DNA of 64,000 nt, taken from Nocardioides sp. GY 10127. Lineage in GTDB: Bacteria > Actinomycetota > Actinomycetes > Propionibacteriales > Nocardioidaceae. Location of the stretch: contig NZ_STGL01000003.1 in the NCBI RefSeq assembly GCF_004919085.1, positions 558,001 to 622,000 on the forward strand, read 5' to 3'. Under the pieces are notes generated by a model that was not told where the DNA came from, did no database searches, and worked only from the letters and a program-made list of their open reading frames with translations. Shown here in pieces: positions 8,210-16,576 of the stretch (position 1 is the stretch's first letter; each line of letters starts with the position of its first letter). Made by a program: the position numbers and the translations under genes.

Positions 8210-9237
8210 CAGGCCTCCGCCCCGGCGCCGGAGCGGCTGCGGTTGACGATGATCGCGGCGAGCGTGTTGACGACGAGGGTGATGAGGAAGAGCACGAACC
8301 CGGCCGTGAGCAGGGCGGACAGCTGGCCCGTGCTGGCGTCGCCGAAGCGTCCGGCGATGAGGGCGCTCACGGTCTCGGTGCCGATCTCGAGGACGTTCCA
8401 CTTGATCTCGAAGGCCGGGGAGACGATGAGGACGACCGCGATCGTCTCGCCCAGCGCGCGGCCGAGCGCGAGCATCGTCCCGCCGATGATGCCGCCACGA
8501 CCGAAGGGCAGGACGACGGCCGAGATCATCCCCCAGCGGGTGGCGCCGAGCGCGAGCGCGGCCTCCTTCTCGCCGGGCGGGGTCTGGCTGAACACCTGGC
8601 GCATGACGGCGCACGCCATCGGCATCACCATCATCGAGACCGCGATGCCGGCGCAGAACGCGCTCGCGACGTAGCGGGTGGCGTCGGGGACCGCCGCGTT
8701 CGGGTCGCTGCCGCGCACGTCGAAGACGGGGATCCACCCCAGGTGCTTCTGCAGGAACAGGGCGAGCTCGCCGGCGTACGGCATGATCAGCCGCCCGCCC
8801 CACAGGCCGTAGATGATCGAGGGGACGGCCGCCATCAGGTCCACCAGCGCCACCAGCGTCGCCCGAGCACGCGCCGGCGCGTACTCGGCGATGAAGAGCG
8901 CGGTGAGCAGGGCCAGCGGGAACGCGATGACCATGGCGACCGCGGCGACGGTGAGGGTGCCGGTGAGGACGGCCGCGATGCCGATCGTGTCGGTCTCGGG
9001 CGACCACTCCTGCGTGGTGAAGAAGCCCAGGCCGTAGCGCTGCAGCGTCGGCACCGACTGCCAGCCCAGGAAGAGGGCCACGCCCCCGGTCACCACGAGG
9101 ACGGAGGCGCCGACGAGGCGGGCGCCGTGCTCGAACACGGCGTCGGCGCCGGTGGCCTTCCTGGACAGCGCGCGCGGGCGGACCGAGGCCGGGTCCGTCC
9201 GCGGCGCGGCCGTGTCGTGGGCAGGCAGGATCGTCAC
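8209..9237 (-). CDS. pstC: Phosphate ABC transporter permease PstC
   Basis: 342 residues, normal family length, with about six membrane helices. It carries the PstC signatures PSIIYGLWG, PPGEKEAALALGATRWGMI (the ATPase-docking EAA loop) and RALGETIAVVL. The GTG start is preceded by GGAGGG at good spacing. It is the first gene of the operon and lies about 120 bases downstream of a PHO-box-like repeat. It forms the permease with PstA and takes phosphate from PstS-type proteins. Confidence 0.95.
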   Translation of the reverse strand: MTILPAHDTAAPRTDPASVRPRALSRKATGADAVFEHGARLVGASVLVVTGGVALFLGWQSVPTLQRYGLGFFTTQEWSPETDTIGIAAVLTGTLTVAAVAMVIAFPLALLTALFIAEYAPARARATLVALVDLMAAVPSIIYGLWGGRLIMPYAGELALFLQKHLGWIPVFDVRGSDPNAAVPDATRYVASAFCAGIAVSMMVMPMACAVMRQVFSQTPPGEKEAALALGATRWGMISAVVLPFGRGGIIGGTMLALGRALGETIAVVLIVSPAFEIKWNVLEIGTETVSALIAGRFGDASTGQLSALLTAGFVLFLITLVVNTLAAIIVNRSRSGAGAEA

Positions 9238-9354
9238 CGGGTTCCCTCCGAGGCGCGACGGCGACGCCCGGGTGAGGACGTCGGCGACCCGGTGTGCCGG
9301 ACGCGAGGACGATCATGAGCGGCCTCGGTAACTCATGCCCCGACCTGAGCCAAC

Positions 9355-9387
9355 GCTCGGTGAACAGGTGATCGGATCGGGGTGAAC
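9355..9387 (-). promoter_or_regulatory. PHO-box-like direct repeats upstream of pstC
   Basis: On the minus strand three contiguous 11-mers read GTTCACCCCGA, TCCGATCACCT and GTTCACCGAGC. The outer two share GTTCACC, the core of actinobacterial PHO boxes, which are 11-bp direct repeats bound by the phosphate response regulator (PhoP in Streptomyces). The site is about 120 bases upstream of the pstC start and in the correct orientation. This suggests induction of the operon on phosphate starvation. Confidence 0.7.
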
Positions 9388-9448
9388 TTGCTGAGCGCGG
9401 GCCCAGGAGAACCCCAGGAGGGGGTGTGAGAACCGTCCGAAAGGACTA

Positions 9449-9478
9449 GGGCCGCCGGGACCTTGGTCCCGGCGGCCC
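9449..9478 (-). terminator. Hairpin terminator after the HAD gene
   Basis: GGGCCGCCGGGACC and GGTCCCGGCGGCCC form a 14-bp perfect stem with a TT centre, 63 bases beyond the HAD stop. A smaller hairpin (GTCC GAAA GGAC) follows. There is no U tract, as is common in high-GC actinobacteria. It insulates the pst promoter from upstream transcription. Confidence 0.75.
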
Positions 9479-9540
9479 CGCAGGATCACGCTGTCATCGG
9501 TGTGCCGCGGGCGGCCCGGGCCGGCGAGGCAGGCTCCGCC

Positions 9541-10179
9541 TCAGACGTCCAGCACGACCCCGTGCTCGGCGAGGCCGCGCAGCAGCTCGTCGTGGCCGCG
9601 GCCCAGGTCCCAGTGGAGGGCCGGCAGGCCCACGGACCGCGCCGACTCCACGTTGTCCTCGCGGTCGTCGACGAACAGCACCTCGTGCGCCGGGGCGCCG
9701 ATCCGCTCCAGGCAGCGGCGGAAGTACTCGGGGTCGGGCTTGGCCACCCCGAGGAGGTAGGAGTAGCAGGCGGTGTCGAAGAGGTCCGGGTACCCGAACG
9801 TCCGGTCCATGTGGGCGGCGCGGTTGCGCTCCTGGTTGCTGCCCAGGTGCACCCCGTAGCCGTGGGCCCGGAGGGCCGCGACCAGGGCCATCGACCCGGG
9901 GTCGGCGTGCAGCGAGCGCCAGACCGCCTCGTGCAGGCGCTCGCCCTGGGCACGACGCCCCCGGGCCAGCAGCATCCGGTCGAGCACGTCGAGGAAGTCC
10001 CCCTCGCCGGCGAGCGGGGCCTTCTCGGCCTCCCACGCCTCCGCCATGAACGCCTCGGCCTCGGCCGGGGTGAACCAGGGCGAGAGCGCCTCGGTCCACC
10101 CGACCGTGCCGTGCTGGAGGACGCCGTCGGCGTCCAGCAGCACGTGCCGGACGCCTCCGGCGGTCGGCGTGGAGGTCAC
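9541..10179 (-). CDS. HAD-superfamily hydrolase
   Basis: 212 residues containing the HAD motifs in order: LLDADGV (residues 14-20, nucleophile Asp), LGSNQ (motif II), GVAKPDPEYF (motif III lysine) and VLFVDDREDNV (motif IV). An alpha-helical cap lies between motifs I and II. The third motif-I residue is A-D rather than the usual D-x-D spacing partner, but LDADG is common in this family. Probably a small-molecule phosphatase; the substrate is unknown. The GTG start at 10179 lies seven bases after the cysQ stop, so the two genes form one transcription unit. Confidence 0.85.
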   Translation of the reverse strand: MTSTPTAGGVRHVLLDADGVLQHGTVGWTEALSPWFTPAEAEAFMAEAWEAEKAPLAGEGDFLDVLDRMLLARGRRAQGERLHEAVWRSLHADPGSMALVAALRAHGYGVHLGSNQERNRAAHMDRTFGYPDLFDTACYSYLLGVAKPDPEYFRRCLERIGAPAHEVLFVDDREDNVESARSVGLPALHWDLGRGHDELLRGLAEHGVVLDV

Positions 10180-10186
10180 TCCCGCG

Positions 10187-10960
10187 TCACTCCGTGCCGT
10201 GCTCGGCGATGAACGCGAGGATCTGCTCGGACAGCTCGGGGCGGCACACGATGAGGTCGGGCAGGTACACGTCGTCCTGGTTGTAGACCAGCTCGTCGCC
10301 GTTGACCCGCGAGGTGAAGAGGCCGGCGGCGCGGGCCACCGCGACGGGGGCGGCCGAGTCCCACTCGAACTGGCCACCGGCGTGGACGTAGGCGTCCGCG
10401 ACGTCCCGGACGACGCTCATCATCTTCACGCCCGCGGAACCCATGGGGACCAGCTCGGCGCCCATCTCCTCTGCCAGCGCCTGGACGAAGGCCGGCGGGC
10501 GGGAGCGGGAGACGGCGATGCGCGGGACGGGCGAGGAGGACGGCGGGACGACCGGCGGGTTGCCGGTGTTGAAGGTCTCCCCCAGCGCCGGCTGGGCCAC
10601 GGCGCCAGCGACGAGCGTGCCGCCCTGCCACAGGGCCACGTGCACGGCCCAGTCGTCGCGCGGCGGCTCGGAGAACTCGCGGGTGCCGTCGAGCGGGTCG
10701 ATGATCCAGCAGCGCTCGGCGGAGAGGCGCGCCTTGTCGTCCTTGCCCTCCTCCGAGAGCACCGCGTCGTCGGGGCGGTACTGCGCGACGAGGCTCATGA
10801 GCAGCTCGTGCGCGGCGGCGTCGCCGGCGTCCTTGAGGGCCTTGCCCTCGAGGCCCTCGGTGCGCACCTCGAGGAGGCGGCGGCCGGCGGCCTCGGCCAG
10901 CCAGGTCGCGAGGGTGTGGTCGACGGCGTTCTCGGGCGGGGTACCAGGCTCGAAGGTCAC
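10187..10960 (-). CDS. cysQ: 3'(2'),5'-bisphosphate nucleotidase CysQ family
   Basis: 257 residues of the inositol monophosphatase/FIG superfamily. Metal-site residues are visible: LSEEGKDD (residues 68-75), DPLDGT (88-93) and FEWDSAAP in the C-terminal half. Actinobacterial CysQ hydrolyses 3'-phosphoadenosine 5'-phosphate from sulfate assimilation and can act on inositol phosphates, so an inositol monophosphatase role cannot be excluded. The GTG start is preceded by TACGCT ending seven bases upstream, which fits a leaderless transcript. It is followed by the HAD gene. Confidence 0.85.
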   Translation of the reverse strand: MTFEPGTPPENAVDHTLATWLAEAAGRRLLEVRTEGLEGKALKDAGDAAAHELLMSLVAQYRPDDAVLSEEGKDDKARLSAERCWIIDPLDGTREFSEPPRDDWAVHVALWQGGTLVAGAVAQPALGETFNTGNPPVVPPSSSPVPRIAVSRSRPPAFVQALAEEMGAELVPMGSAGVKMMSVVRDVADAYVHAGGQFEWDSAAPVAVARAAGLFTSRVNGDELVYNQDDVYLPDLIVCRPELSEQILAFIAEHGTE

Positions 10961-10980
10961 GGCTGGAGCGTAGCCCGAGC

Positions 10981-11583
10981 TCAGGAGTTGAAGCGCTGCT
11001 GGGTCTTCTCGAGGCCGTCGGTGACGAGCGACGTCACAGCGTCGGCGGCCGTGTCCACGACGAACGGCAGGATCTTGCGCTCCGCCGTGGAGTAGTTGGA
11101 GAGCACGAAGTCGGCGACGTCCTGGCGACCCGGGGGCCGGCCGATGCCGACCCGCAGCCGGTGGAAGTCGCCGGTGCCCAGGCTGGAGCGCATGGACTTC
11201 AGGCCGTTGTGGCCGTTGTCGCCGCCGCCGAGCTTGGCCCGCATCGTGTCGAAGTCGATGTCGAGCTCGTCGTGGATCGCGACGACGCGCGCCGGGGCCA
11301 CCTTGTAGAAGGTCGCGAGGGTCTTCACCGGCCCGCCGACGTCGTTCATGTAGCAGCGGGGTCGGACGAGGACGACCCGCGGCGCGTCGGTGCCCGGGGC
11401 GCCGAGGCGACCCTCGACCACGTCGGCGCGGCCGGACTTGTGGGCGCGGAACCCCGAGCCCATCCGGGAGGCGAGCTCGTCGGTGACCATGTAGCCGATG
11501 TTGTGCCGGTGGCCGGCGTACGACGGCCCGGGGTTGCCGAGGCCGACGACGAGCCAGGTGCTGCTCGTGGTGTCGTCGGTCAT
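10981..11583 (-). CDS. pth: Peptidyl-tRNA hydrolase
   Basis: 200 residues, the usual size. It recycles tRNA from prematurely released peptidyl-tRNA. Key segments are [20 protein letters not shown] with the catalytic His near residue 27, [19 protein letters not shown] with the catalytic Asp, and [12 protein letters not shown]. It follows the L25 gene by 71 bases on the same strand, an arrangement common in actinobacteria, where the two translation genes are co-transcribed. Confidence 0.96.
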   Translation of the reverse strand: MTDDTTSSTWLVVGLGNPGPSYAGHRHNIGYMVTDELASRMGSGFRAHKSGRADVVEGRLGAPGTDAPRVVLVRPRCYMNDVGGPVKTLATFYKVAPARVVAIHDELDIDFDTMRAKLGGGDNGHNGLKSMRSSLGTGDFHRLRVGIGRPPGRQDVADFVLSNYSTAERKILPFVVDTAADAVTSLVTDGLEKTQQRFNS

Positions 11584-11654
11584 CAGGCTCCCCCGGGCCG
11601 TGCGCTGGTGCTGCTGGGTACTACGTGGGTGCTGCGTGGGTGCTGCGAGGGGGC

Positions 11655-12284
11655 TCAGGCCTCCTCGGCGGCCTCCGGAGCGTCCTTCTCGATGCCGGCC
11701 TCGGCCTCGGCCTCGGCCATCTCGGCGTCGACCTGCTCGGCGGTGGCGGCCTGGGAGACGTGGACGACGAGCGCGTCGGCGTCGGTCACCAGGGTGGTGC
11801 CCTGGGGGAGGGTCAGGTCGCCGGCGTGGACCTGGGTGCCGATCGCGGCGCCCTCGACGGAGACCTCGATGGCCTCGGGGATGTGGGTGGCCTCGGCCTC
11901 GACCTCGACGGTCTGGTGCTCGACGGTGACCAGACCGTCGGAGACGGCCTCGCCGACGACGTGCACGGGCACCTCGACGGTGACCTTCTCGCCGCGCTTC
12001 ACGACGACCAGGTCGAGGTGCTCGATGACGCGACGGATCGGGTCGACCTGGACCTGCTTGGTGAGGCCGAGGTGGGACTCGCCGTCGAGGTCGATCTCGA
12101 GGAGGGCGTTGGCGCCGCCGTGCTTGAGGGCGAGCATCGTGGCGTGACCCGGGAGGGTCATGTGCAGCGGCTCGCTGCCGTGGCCGTAGAGGACGGCGGG
12201 GATCTTGTCGGCGCGGCGGATGCGGCGGGCGGCGCCCTTGCCGAACTCGGTGCGCTTCTCGGCGGCGATCTTCTCGGTGGACAT
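11655..12284 (-). CDS. rplY: 50S ribosomal protein L25/general stress protein Ctc
   Basis: 209 residues, the long CTC/TL5 form: an N-terminal 5S rRNA-binding domain ([28 protein letters not shown]) and a C-terminal beta domain with the conserved [15 protein letters not shown] very acidic Ala-Glu tail ends the protein. The ATG at 12284 begins MSTEKIAAE. On the minus strand TATTCT near 12474-12479 could be the -10 element of a long-leader promoter, but the -35 match is poor. Confidence 0.95.
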   Translation of the reverse strand: MSTEKIAAEKRTEFGKGAARRIRRADKIPAVLYGHGSEPLHMTLPGHATMLALKHGGANALLEIDLDGESHLGLTKQVQVDPIRRVIEHLDLVVVKRGEKVTVEVPVHVVGEAVSDGLVTVEHQTVEVEAEATHIPEAIEVSVEGAAIGTQVHAGDLTLPQGTTLVTDADALVVHVSQAATAEQVDAEMAEAEAEAGIEKDAPEAAEEA

Positions 12285-12572
12285 GCGGGACTCCTCGGTG
12301 CTGCTCGGGGCTGCGGGCGGGCTGCGTCGGCCACGAGTCGTGACCGGGTGCTGGTGGTCGTCCCGGCGGTGGGCATCGGACACGACGCGACCCAGAGGTC
12401 CCGCCCTGTCGATCACGGAGTCGGGGCCGGTCCGTGGTGGGACCCCCCGCTCCCTCGCCGAGGCAACCGGACAAGAATACGCAGGCTCGCGCGGCTGGGG
12501 CCAATCGTCCTGCCGGGCGGCCCCGGACCGGCGGGACGGGCGGGACGCGGGGCGCCTCCCTAGGGTGGGCCC

Positions 12573-15017
12573 ATGTCGCTGACGCTCGCCGAGGCCCGGT
12601 CGCGGGCCGCCGTCCTGTCGAACATCTCCTACGACCTCGACCTCGACCTCACCGACCCCGCGCAGGGCACCTACGGGTGCACGGCGCGGGTGGGGGTCAC
12701 CACCGCCGAGCCGGAGACGTTCCTGGAGCTCAAGGACGGCGAGGGCCTCACCGTCACCCTGGACGGCGAGCCGGTCGACCACTCCTACGACGGACGGCGC
12801 GTGAGGCTGCGCGGGCTGCCCACCGGCGTCCCGCTGGTGCTGGAGGTCGTGGCCCGGGTGCCCTACGTGACCGACGGCGACGGCATGCACCTCATGACCG
12901 ACGCCGCCGACGGCGAGACCTACGCCTCCGCCTACCTCTCCCTCGACGTGGCGCAGCGGGTCTTCCCCTGCTTCGACCAGGTGGACCTCAAGGGCCCGCT
13001 CACGCTGGCCGTCACGGCCGACCCCCGGTGGACCGTCATCGCCAACGGCCGCGTCGTCTCCGACGCCGAGGAGCGCGCCGCCGGCCGCTGGCGGTTCGCG
13101 ACCACTCCCCCGGTCTGCCCGAGCCTGTTCGTCGTCTGCGCCGGGCCGTGGCACTCCGTGACCTGGGAGCACGCGGGCCTGCCGTTCGGCTGGCACGCAC
13201 GGGCGTCGCTCGCCGCGGACCTCGACCGCGACGCCCCCGAGCTCATCGAGACCACCAACGGCTGCTTCGACCACTACGCGACGCTGTTCGAGGAGCCCTA
13301 CGCGTTCGACTCCTACGACCAGCTCTTCGGCCCCGGCCACAACTGGGGCGCGATGGAGACGCCGGGCTGCGTCACCTACCGCGACGAGTACCTCCCGCGC
13401 GGGCGGACGTCGGAGGTCGCCCGCGTCGGCCGGGCCACCACCATCGCCCACGAGATGGCCCACATGTGGTTCGGCAACCTCGTGACGATGCGCTGGTGGG
13501 AGGACACCTGGCTCAACGAGAGCTTCGCCGACTACCTCGGGTACCGGGTCGCCGCCGACGGCGCCGGGTTCCCCGACACGCTCGTGGGGCACGAGGGCCG
13601 GCGCAAGCCCGGCGCGTACACCGCCGACGAGCGCCGCTCCACCCACCCGGTGGCGCCGCTGCCCGAGGAGGTGCCCGACGTCGACTCCGCGTTCGCCAAC
13701 TTCGACGCCATCTCCTACTCCAAGGGCAACTCGCTGCTGCGCCAGCTCGTCACGTGGCTCGGCGACCCGGACTTCCTCGCGGGCGTGAACGCGCACCTCT
13801 CGGCGCACCGGTTCGGCAACGCCACCCTGGCCGACTTCGTCGCCTCCCTCGACGCCCACTCCGAGCGCGACGTCGCCGCGTGGGCGCAGGCGTGGCTGCG
13901 CACCACCGGCTTCGACATCCTCGCCGTCACCCGCGAGAGCATCGACGGGCAGGACGACGTGCCGGTGCTGCGCCGCCAGGGCACCCGCCCGCACCGGGTG
14001 GCGGTGGTGGCCCTCGACGGTCCGCGGGAGGTGGCGCGCGCGCTCGTGGACGTCGCCGACGACCCGGTGCCGCTGCCGGACTGGGCCGGCCTGGCCGTCG
14101 TCCCGAACGCGGGCGGGGAGTCGTTCGTGCGGCTCGCGCTGGACCCCGCGTCCTCCGCGGCGGTCGCCGAGCACCTCTCCTCCTTCGAGGACCCCCTGCT
14201 GCGCACCGTGCTGTGGGCGCACGCGTTCGACCGTGTGCACACCCGCGACCTGGACGTCGCGGGCTACGTCGAGCTCGTCCGGCAGCACCTGCCGCGGGAG
14301 AGCGACGCGACGCTCGTCGGGGCGGTGGTCGGCCGGACGCTGGGGCCGGTGCTGGCCCTGCGGACCCCGGCCGAGCACGCACCGACCGTGGTGGCGACCG
14401 TCGCCGGCGCCTGCGCGGTGGGGCTGCTCTCCTCCGCCGCCCCGACCGAGGGCGTGGCGCTCGCGCTCACCCAGGGGCTCGCCGCCACGTCCTCCGACGC
14501 GGGGATGCTGGAGGGCTGGCTCGCGGCCGGGCACACCGAGGCCGGCGTGGCGCTGGACCCGACCCTGCGGTGGCGGGTCGTGGCCCGGCTGGCCGAGCTC
14601 GGCCAGCTCGACGCCGAGGGGATCGAGGCGGAGCGGGTCGCCGACCCGACGTCCTCGGGCGACCTCGGCGCCGCCCGGGCGCTCGCCGCCCGACCGACCG
14701 CGGCCGCCAAGGCGGAGGCCTGGGCCACGATGACGGAGCCCGGCGTCGGCAACCGCCTCTTCGAGGCGTGCGCGACGGGCCTGTGGTCGGCCGAGGAGCC
14801 CTCGCTCGTCCGCGAGTACGTGGACGCCTACCTCGAGCAGGCCCCCGGCATCGCGGGCAGCCGCGGCCAGGGGTTCAGCCTCGTCGTCGGCCGCGCCTTC
14901 CCCACCGTGGCGCTCACCGCCGGCCAGAAGGAGCGGCTCGCCGCCCTGCTCGCCTCCGGCAGCGTGCCCACCGTGCTCGCGCGGCTCTGGAACGACACGC
15001 TCGACGACCTGGCGTGA
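12573..15017 (+). CDS. pepN: Aminopeptidase N (M1 family)
   Basis: 814 residues, slightly shorter than many PepN proteins. It is a zinc metallo-aminopeptidase that removes N-terminal residues from peptides in the cytosol. The substrate-anchoring motif reads GAMET (residues 259-263; GAMEN in most members). The zinc site is HEMAH (293-297) with Glu 316 in [10 protein letters not shown] helical ERAP1-like C-terminal region follows. TAGGGT ends seven bases before the ATG, so the transcript is probably leaderless; no Shine-Dalgarno is seen. Confidence 0.95.
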   Translation: MSLTLAEARSRAAVLSNISYDLDLDLTDPAQGTYGCTARVGVTTAEPETFLELKDGEGLTVTLDGEPVDHSYDGRRVRLRGLPTGVPLVLEVVARVPYVTDGDGMHLMTDAADGETYASAYLSLDVAQRVFPCFDQVDLKGPLTLAVTADPRWTVIANGRVVSDAEERAAGRWRFATTPPVCPSLFVVCAGPWHSVTWEHAGLPFGWHARASLAADLDRDAPELIETTNGCFDHYATLFEEPYAFDSYDQLFGPGHNWGAMETPGCVTYRDEYLPRGRTSEVARVGRATTIAHEMAHMWFGNLVTMRWWEDTWLNESFADYLGYRVAADGAGFPDTLVGHEGRRKPGAYTADERRSTHPVAPLPEEVPDVDSAFANFDAISYSKGNSLLRQLVTWLGDPDFLAGVNAHLSAHRFGNATLADFVASLDAHSERDVAAWAQAWLRTTGFDILAVTRESIDGQDDVPVLRRQGTRPHRVAVVALDGPREVARALVDVADDPVPLPDWAGLAVVPNAGGESFVRLALDPASSAAVAEHLSSFEDPLLRTVLWAHAFDRVHTRDLDVAGYVELVRQHLPRESDATLVGAVVGRTLGPVLALRTPAEHAPTVVATVAGACAVGLLSSAAPTEGVALALTQGLAATSSDAGMLEGWLAAGHTEAGVALDPTLRWRVVARLAELGQLDAEGIEAERVADPTSSGDLGAARALAARPTAAAKAEAWATMTEPGVGNRLFEACATGLWSAEEPSLVREYVDAYLEQAPGIAGSRGQGFSLVVGRAFPTVALTAGQKERLAALLASGSVPTVLARLWNDTLDDLA

Positions 15018-15026
15018 GCGCGGCTG

Positions 15027-15081
15027 CCCGGGACGTCATGCGTCTGAGGGGACGGACGTCCCCTCCGCATGACGTCCCGGG
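15027..15081. terminator. Long palindromic hairpin between convergent genes (family C)
   Basis: CCCGGGACGTCATGCG (15027-15042) pairs with CGCATGACGTCCCGGG (15066-15081). Inside, GAGGGGAC pairs with GTCCCCTC around a GGAC loop, leaving only TCT bulged. It is placed to terminate both pepN and the convergent NmrA-like gene. The arms GGACGTCAT-CG recur in a second hairpin at 45465-45512, so it is also a repeat. Confidence 0.75.
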
Positions 15082-15093
15082 CGTGCGAGCGGC

Positions 15094-15945
15094 TCAGCCC
15101 AGGATCGACTCGACCGCCGGACGCAGGGCGGTGGCCGGGCGGCCGAGCAGCGCCTCGAGGTCGGTCGGCGGCACGAGCACGCCGCCGGTGGAGATGGCCC
15201 GGTCGACGTCCGCCAGCACGGCGTCCATGGGCGCGGGGACGCCGGCGCCGGCGAGGATCTGCTGGTAGGTCTCGACCGGCACCTGGGTGTAGGTGATCTC
15301 CTGGCCGACGACCGCGGAGACGGTGGCCGCGATCTGGTTCGAGGAGACCTGCTCGCCGCCCAGCTCGTAGGTCTTGCCGAGGTGCCCCTCGGTGGTGAGG
15401 GCGACGGCGGCGGCCTCGCCGTACTCGCTGCGCAGGGCGACGGAGATCGGGGCGTCCGGGTCGGCGGCGCCGGCGTAGCCGTGCTCCTTCCAGATGCCCA
15501 CCTGGTCGGTGTAGTTCTCGACGTACCAGGCGTTGCGCAGCACCGTGCTCGGCACCGACGAGGCGGCGAGCGCCTCCTCGGTGGCCTTGTGGTCGGCCAT
15601 GAGGAGCATGTCGGACTCGGTGGCCTTCGGGCCCGAGGTGTAGACGAGCTGCTCCACGCCGGCCTTCTCCGCGGCGGCGATGACGGTCTTGTGCTGCGCG
15701 AGGCGCTGCGGCTCGATGCCGGAGACGAGGAGCACCTTGGTGGCGCCCTCGAGGACGGCCGCCACGGCCGCCTCGTCGTCCCGGTCGACGGCGCGGACGT
15801 CGACGCCCCGCGCGGCCAGGTCGGTCAGCTTCTCGACCGCACGGCCGGTGGCGACGATCTCGGCGGGCGCGACGCCGCGCTCCAGCAGGTGCTCGACGGC
15901 GAAGCGGCCGAGGTGGCCGGTGGCTCCGAGGACGACGATCGACAT
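15094..15945 (-). CDS. NmrA-like NAD(P)-binding reductase
   Basis: 283 residues. The N-terminal Rossmann motif is GATGHLG (residues 7-13), followed by the atypical-SDR pattern of the NmrA/quinone-reductase 2 (QorB-like) family: LLVSGIEP, LVYTSGPKATESDMLL and RNAWYVENYTDQ. The ATG at 15945 has a strong GGGAGGA site upstream. It is divergent from an HxlR regulator, a pairing often seen for HxlR-controlled quinone or aldehyde stress genes. The physiological substrate is unknown. Confidence 0.85.
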   Translation of the reverse strand: MSIVVLGATGHLGRFAVEHLLERGVAPAEIVATGRAVEKLTDLAARGVDVRAVDRDDEAAVAAVLEGATKVLLVSGIEPQRLAQHKTVIAAAEKAGVEQLVYTSGPKATESDMLLMADHKATEEALAASSVPSTVLRNAWYVENYTDQVGIWKEHGYAGAADPDAPISVALRSEYGEAAAVALTTEGHLGKTYELGGEQVSSNQIAATVSAVVGQEITYTQVPVETYQQILAGAGVPAPMDAVLADVDRAISTGGVLVPPTDLEALLGRPATALRPAVESILG

Positions 15946-16044
15946 GGGGTTCCTCCCTGAGGCTCGGTCCCGGCGAGACGCCGGGGGTGACGTGGGGTCG
16001 CAACCGCAGGTCATCCCCAATGCTTCCCGAAAGTGACCAGTGAC

Positions 16045-16075
16045 TTGGAAGTGCCGTGGTTACCCGTGGCATAGT
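16045..16075 (+). promoter_or_regulatory. Promoter/operator region of the HxlR gene
   Basis: TTGGAA at 16045-16050 and CATAGT at 16070-16075 resemble -35 and -10 boxes, though the 19-base spacing is long. CATAGT ends seven bases before the GTG start, consistent with leaderless transcription. ACTTGGAAGT is an imperfect palindrome of the ACTT-AAGT type seen at some HxlR operators and may mediate autoregulation. Confidence 0.4.
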
Positions 16076-16081
16076 GCCCAG

Positions 16082-16528
16082 GTGAGCCGCACAGACCTCG
16101 CCACCAGCCCCCCGCCCAGCACCTCGTCCAGCACCTCGTCCGGCCCCAGTCTCTCCGACGTCACGGGGCTGGACCTGCCGCCGGACCCGTTCGCCGCGGA
16201 CTGCCCCACGCGCACGGTGCTCGACCGCGTCGGCGACCGCTGGACGATGCTCGTGCTGCTCCTCCTGGCCGAGCGCACGCACCGGTTCTCCGAGCTGAGC
16301 CGCACCATCCAGGGGATCAGCCCGAAGGTGCTCACCCAGGTGCTGCGAGGCCTGGAGCGCGACGGCCTGGTCGTGCGCGAGGTGCACGCCGAGGTGCCCC
16401 CGCGGGTGGAGTACACGCTCACCGACCTCGGGCGGACGCTCGTGGACGCCGTGGCCGCCCTCGACGCGTGGTCGCGGCGGCACATCGGCGAGATCGAGGC
16501 GGCGCGGGCGGCCTACGACGCACGCTGA
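16082..16528 (+). CDS. HxlR-family winged-helix transcriptional regulator
   Basis: 148 residues. After a Ser/Thr/Pro-rich N-terminus the HxlR core begins with DCPTRTVLDRVGDRWTMLVLLLL, where the single Cys is the usual redox-sensing position. The winged helix follows (RFSELSRTIQGISPKVLTQVLRGLERDGLVVRE) and then VPPRVEYTLTDLGRTL. It likely controls the divergent NmrA-like reductase, perhaps in response to electrophiles. GTG 16082 is chosen because upstream codons have no ribosome site and a -10-like element sits directly before it. Confidence 0.9.
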   Translation: MSRTDLATSPPPSTSSSTSSGPSLSDVTGLDLPPDPFAADCPTRTVLDRVGDRWTMLVLLLLAERTHRFSELSRTIQGISPKVLTQVLRGLERDGLVVREVHAEVPPRVEYTLTDLGRTLVDAVAALDAWSRRHIGEIEAARAAYDAR

Positions 16529-16559
16529 CCCCGCCGCCCTGAGGGCGACGGGGTCAGCG
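16523..16559. terminator. Bidirectional hairpin terminator
   Basis: CGCTGACCCCG pairs with CGGGGTCAGCG, and inside it CGCCC pairs with GGGCG around TGA. The left arm contains the HxlR stop codon, and the hairpin lies 18 bases beyond the prs stop on the other strand. It can terminate both convergent genes. Confidence 0.75.
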
Positions 16560-16576
16560 GGTGGTGCGTGGCTCGC

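Noticed and set aside
11655..14534. A long minus-strand frame spanning pepN
   Set aside because: Only its last 209 residues (L25) are real. The rest is the antisense of aminopeptidase N and has no domain or ribosome site.
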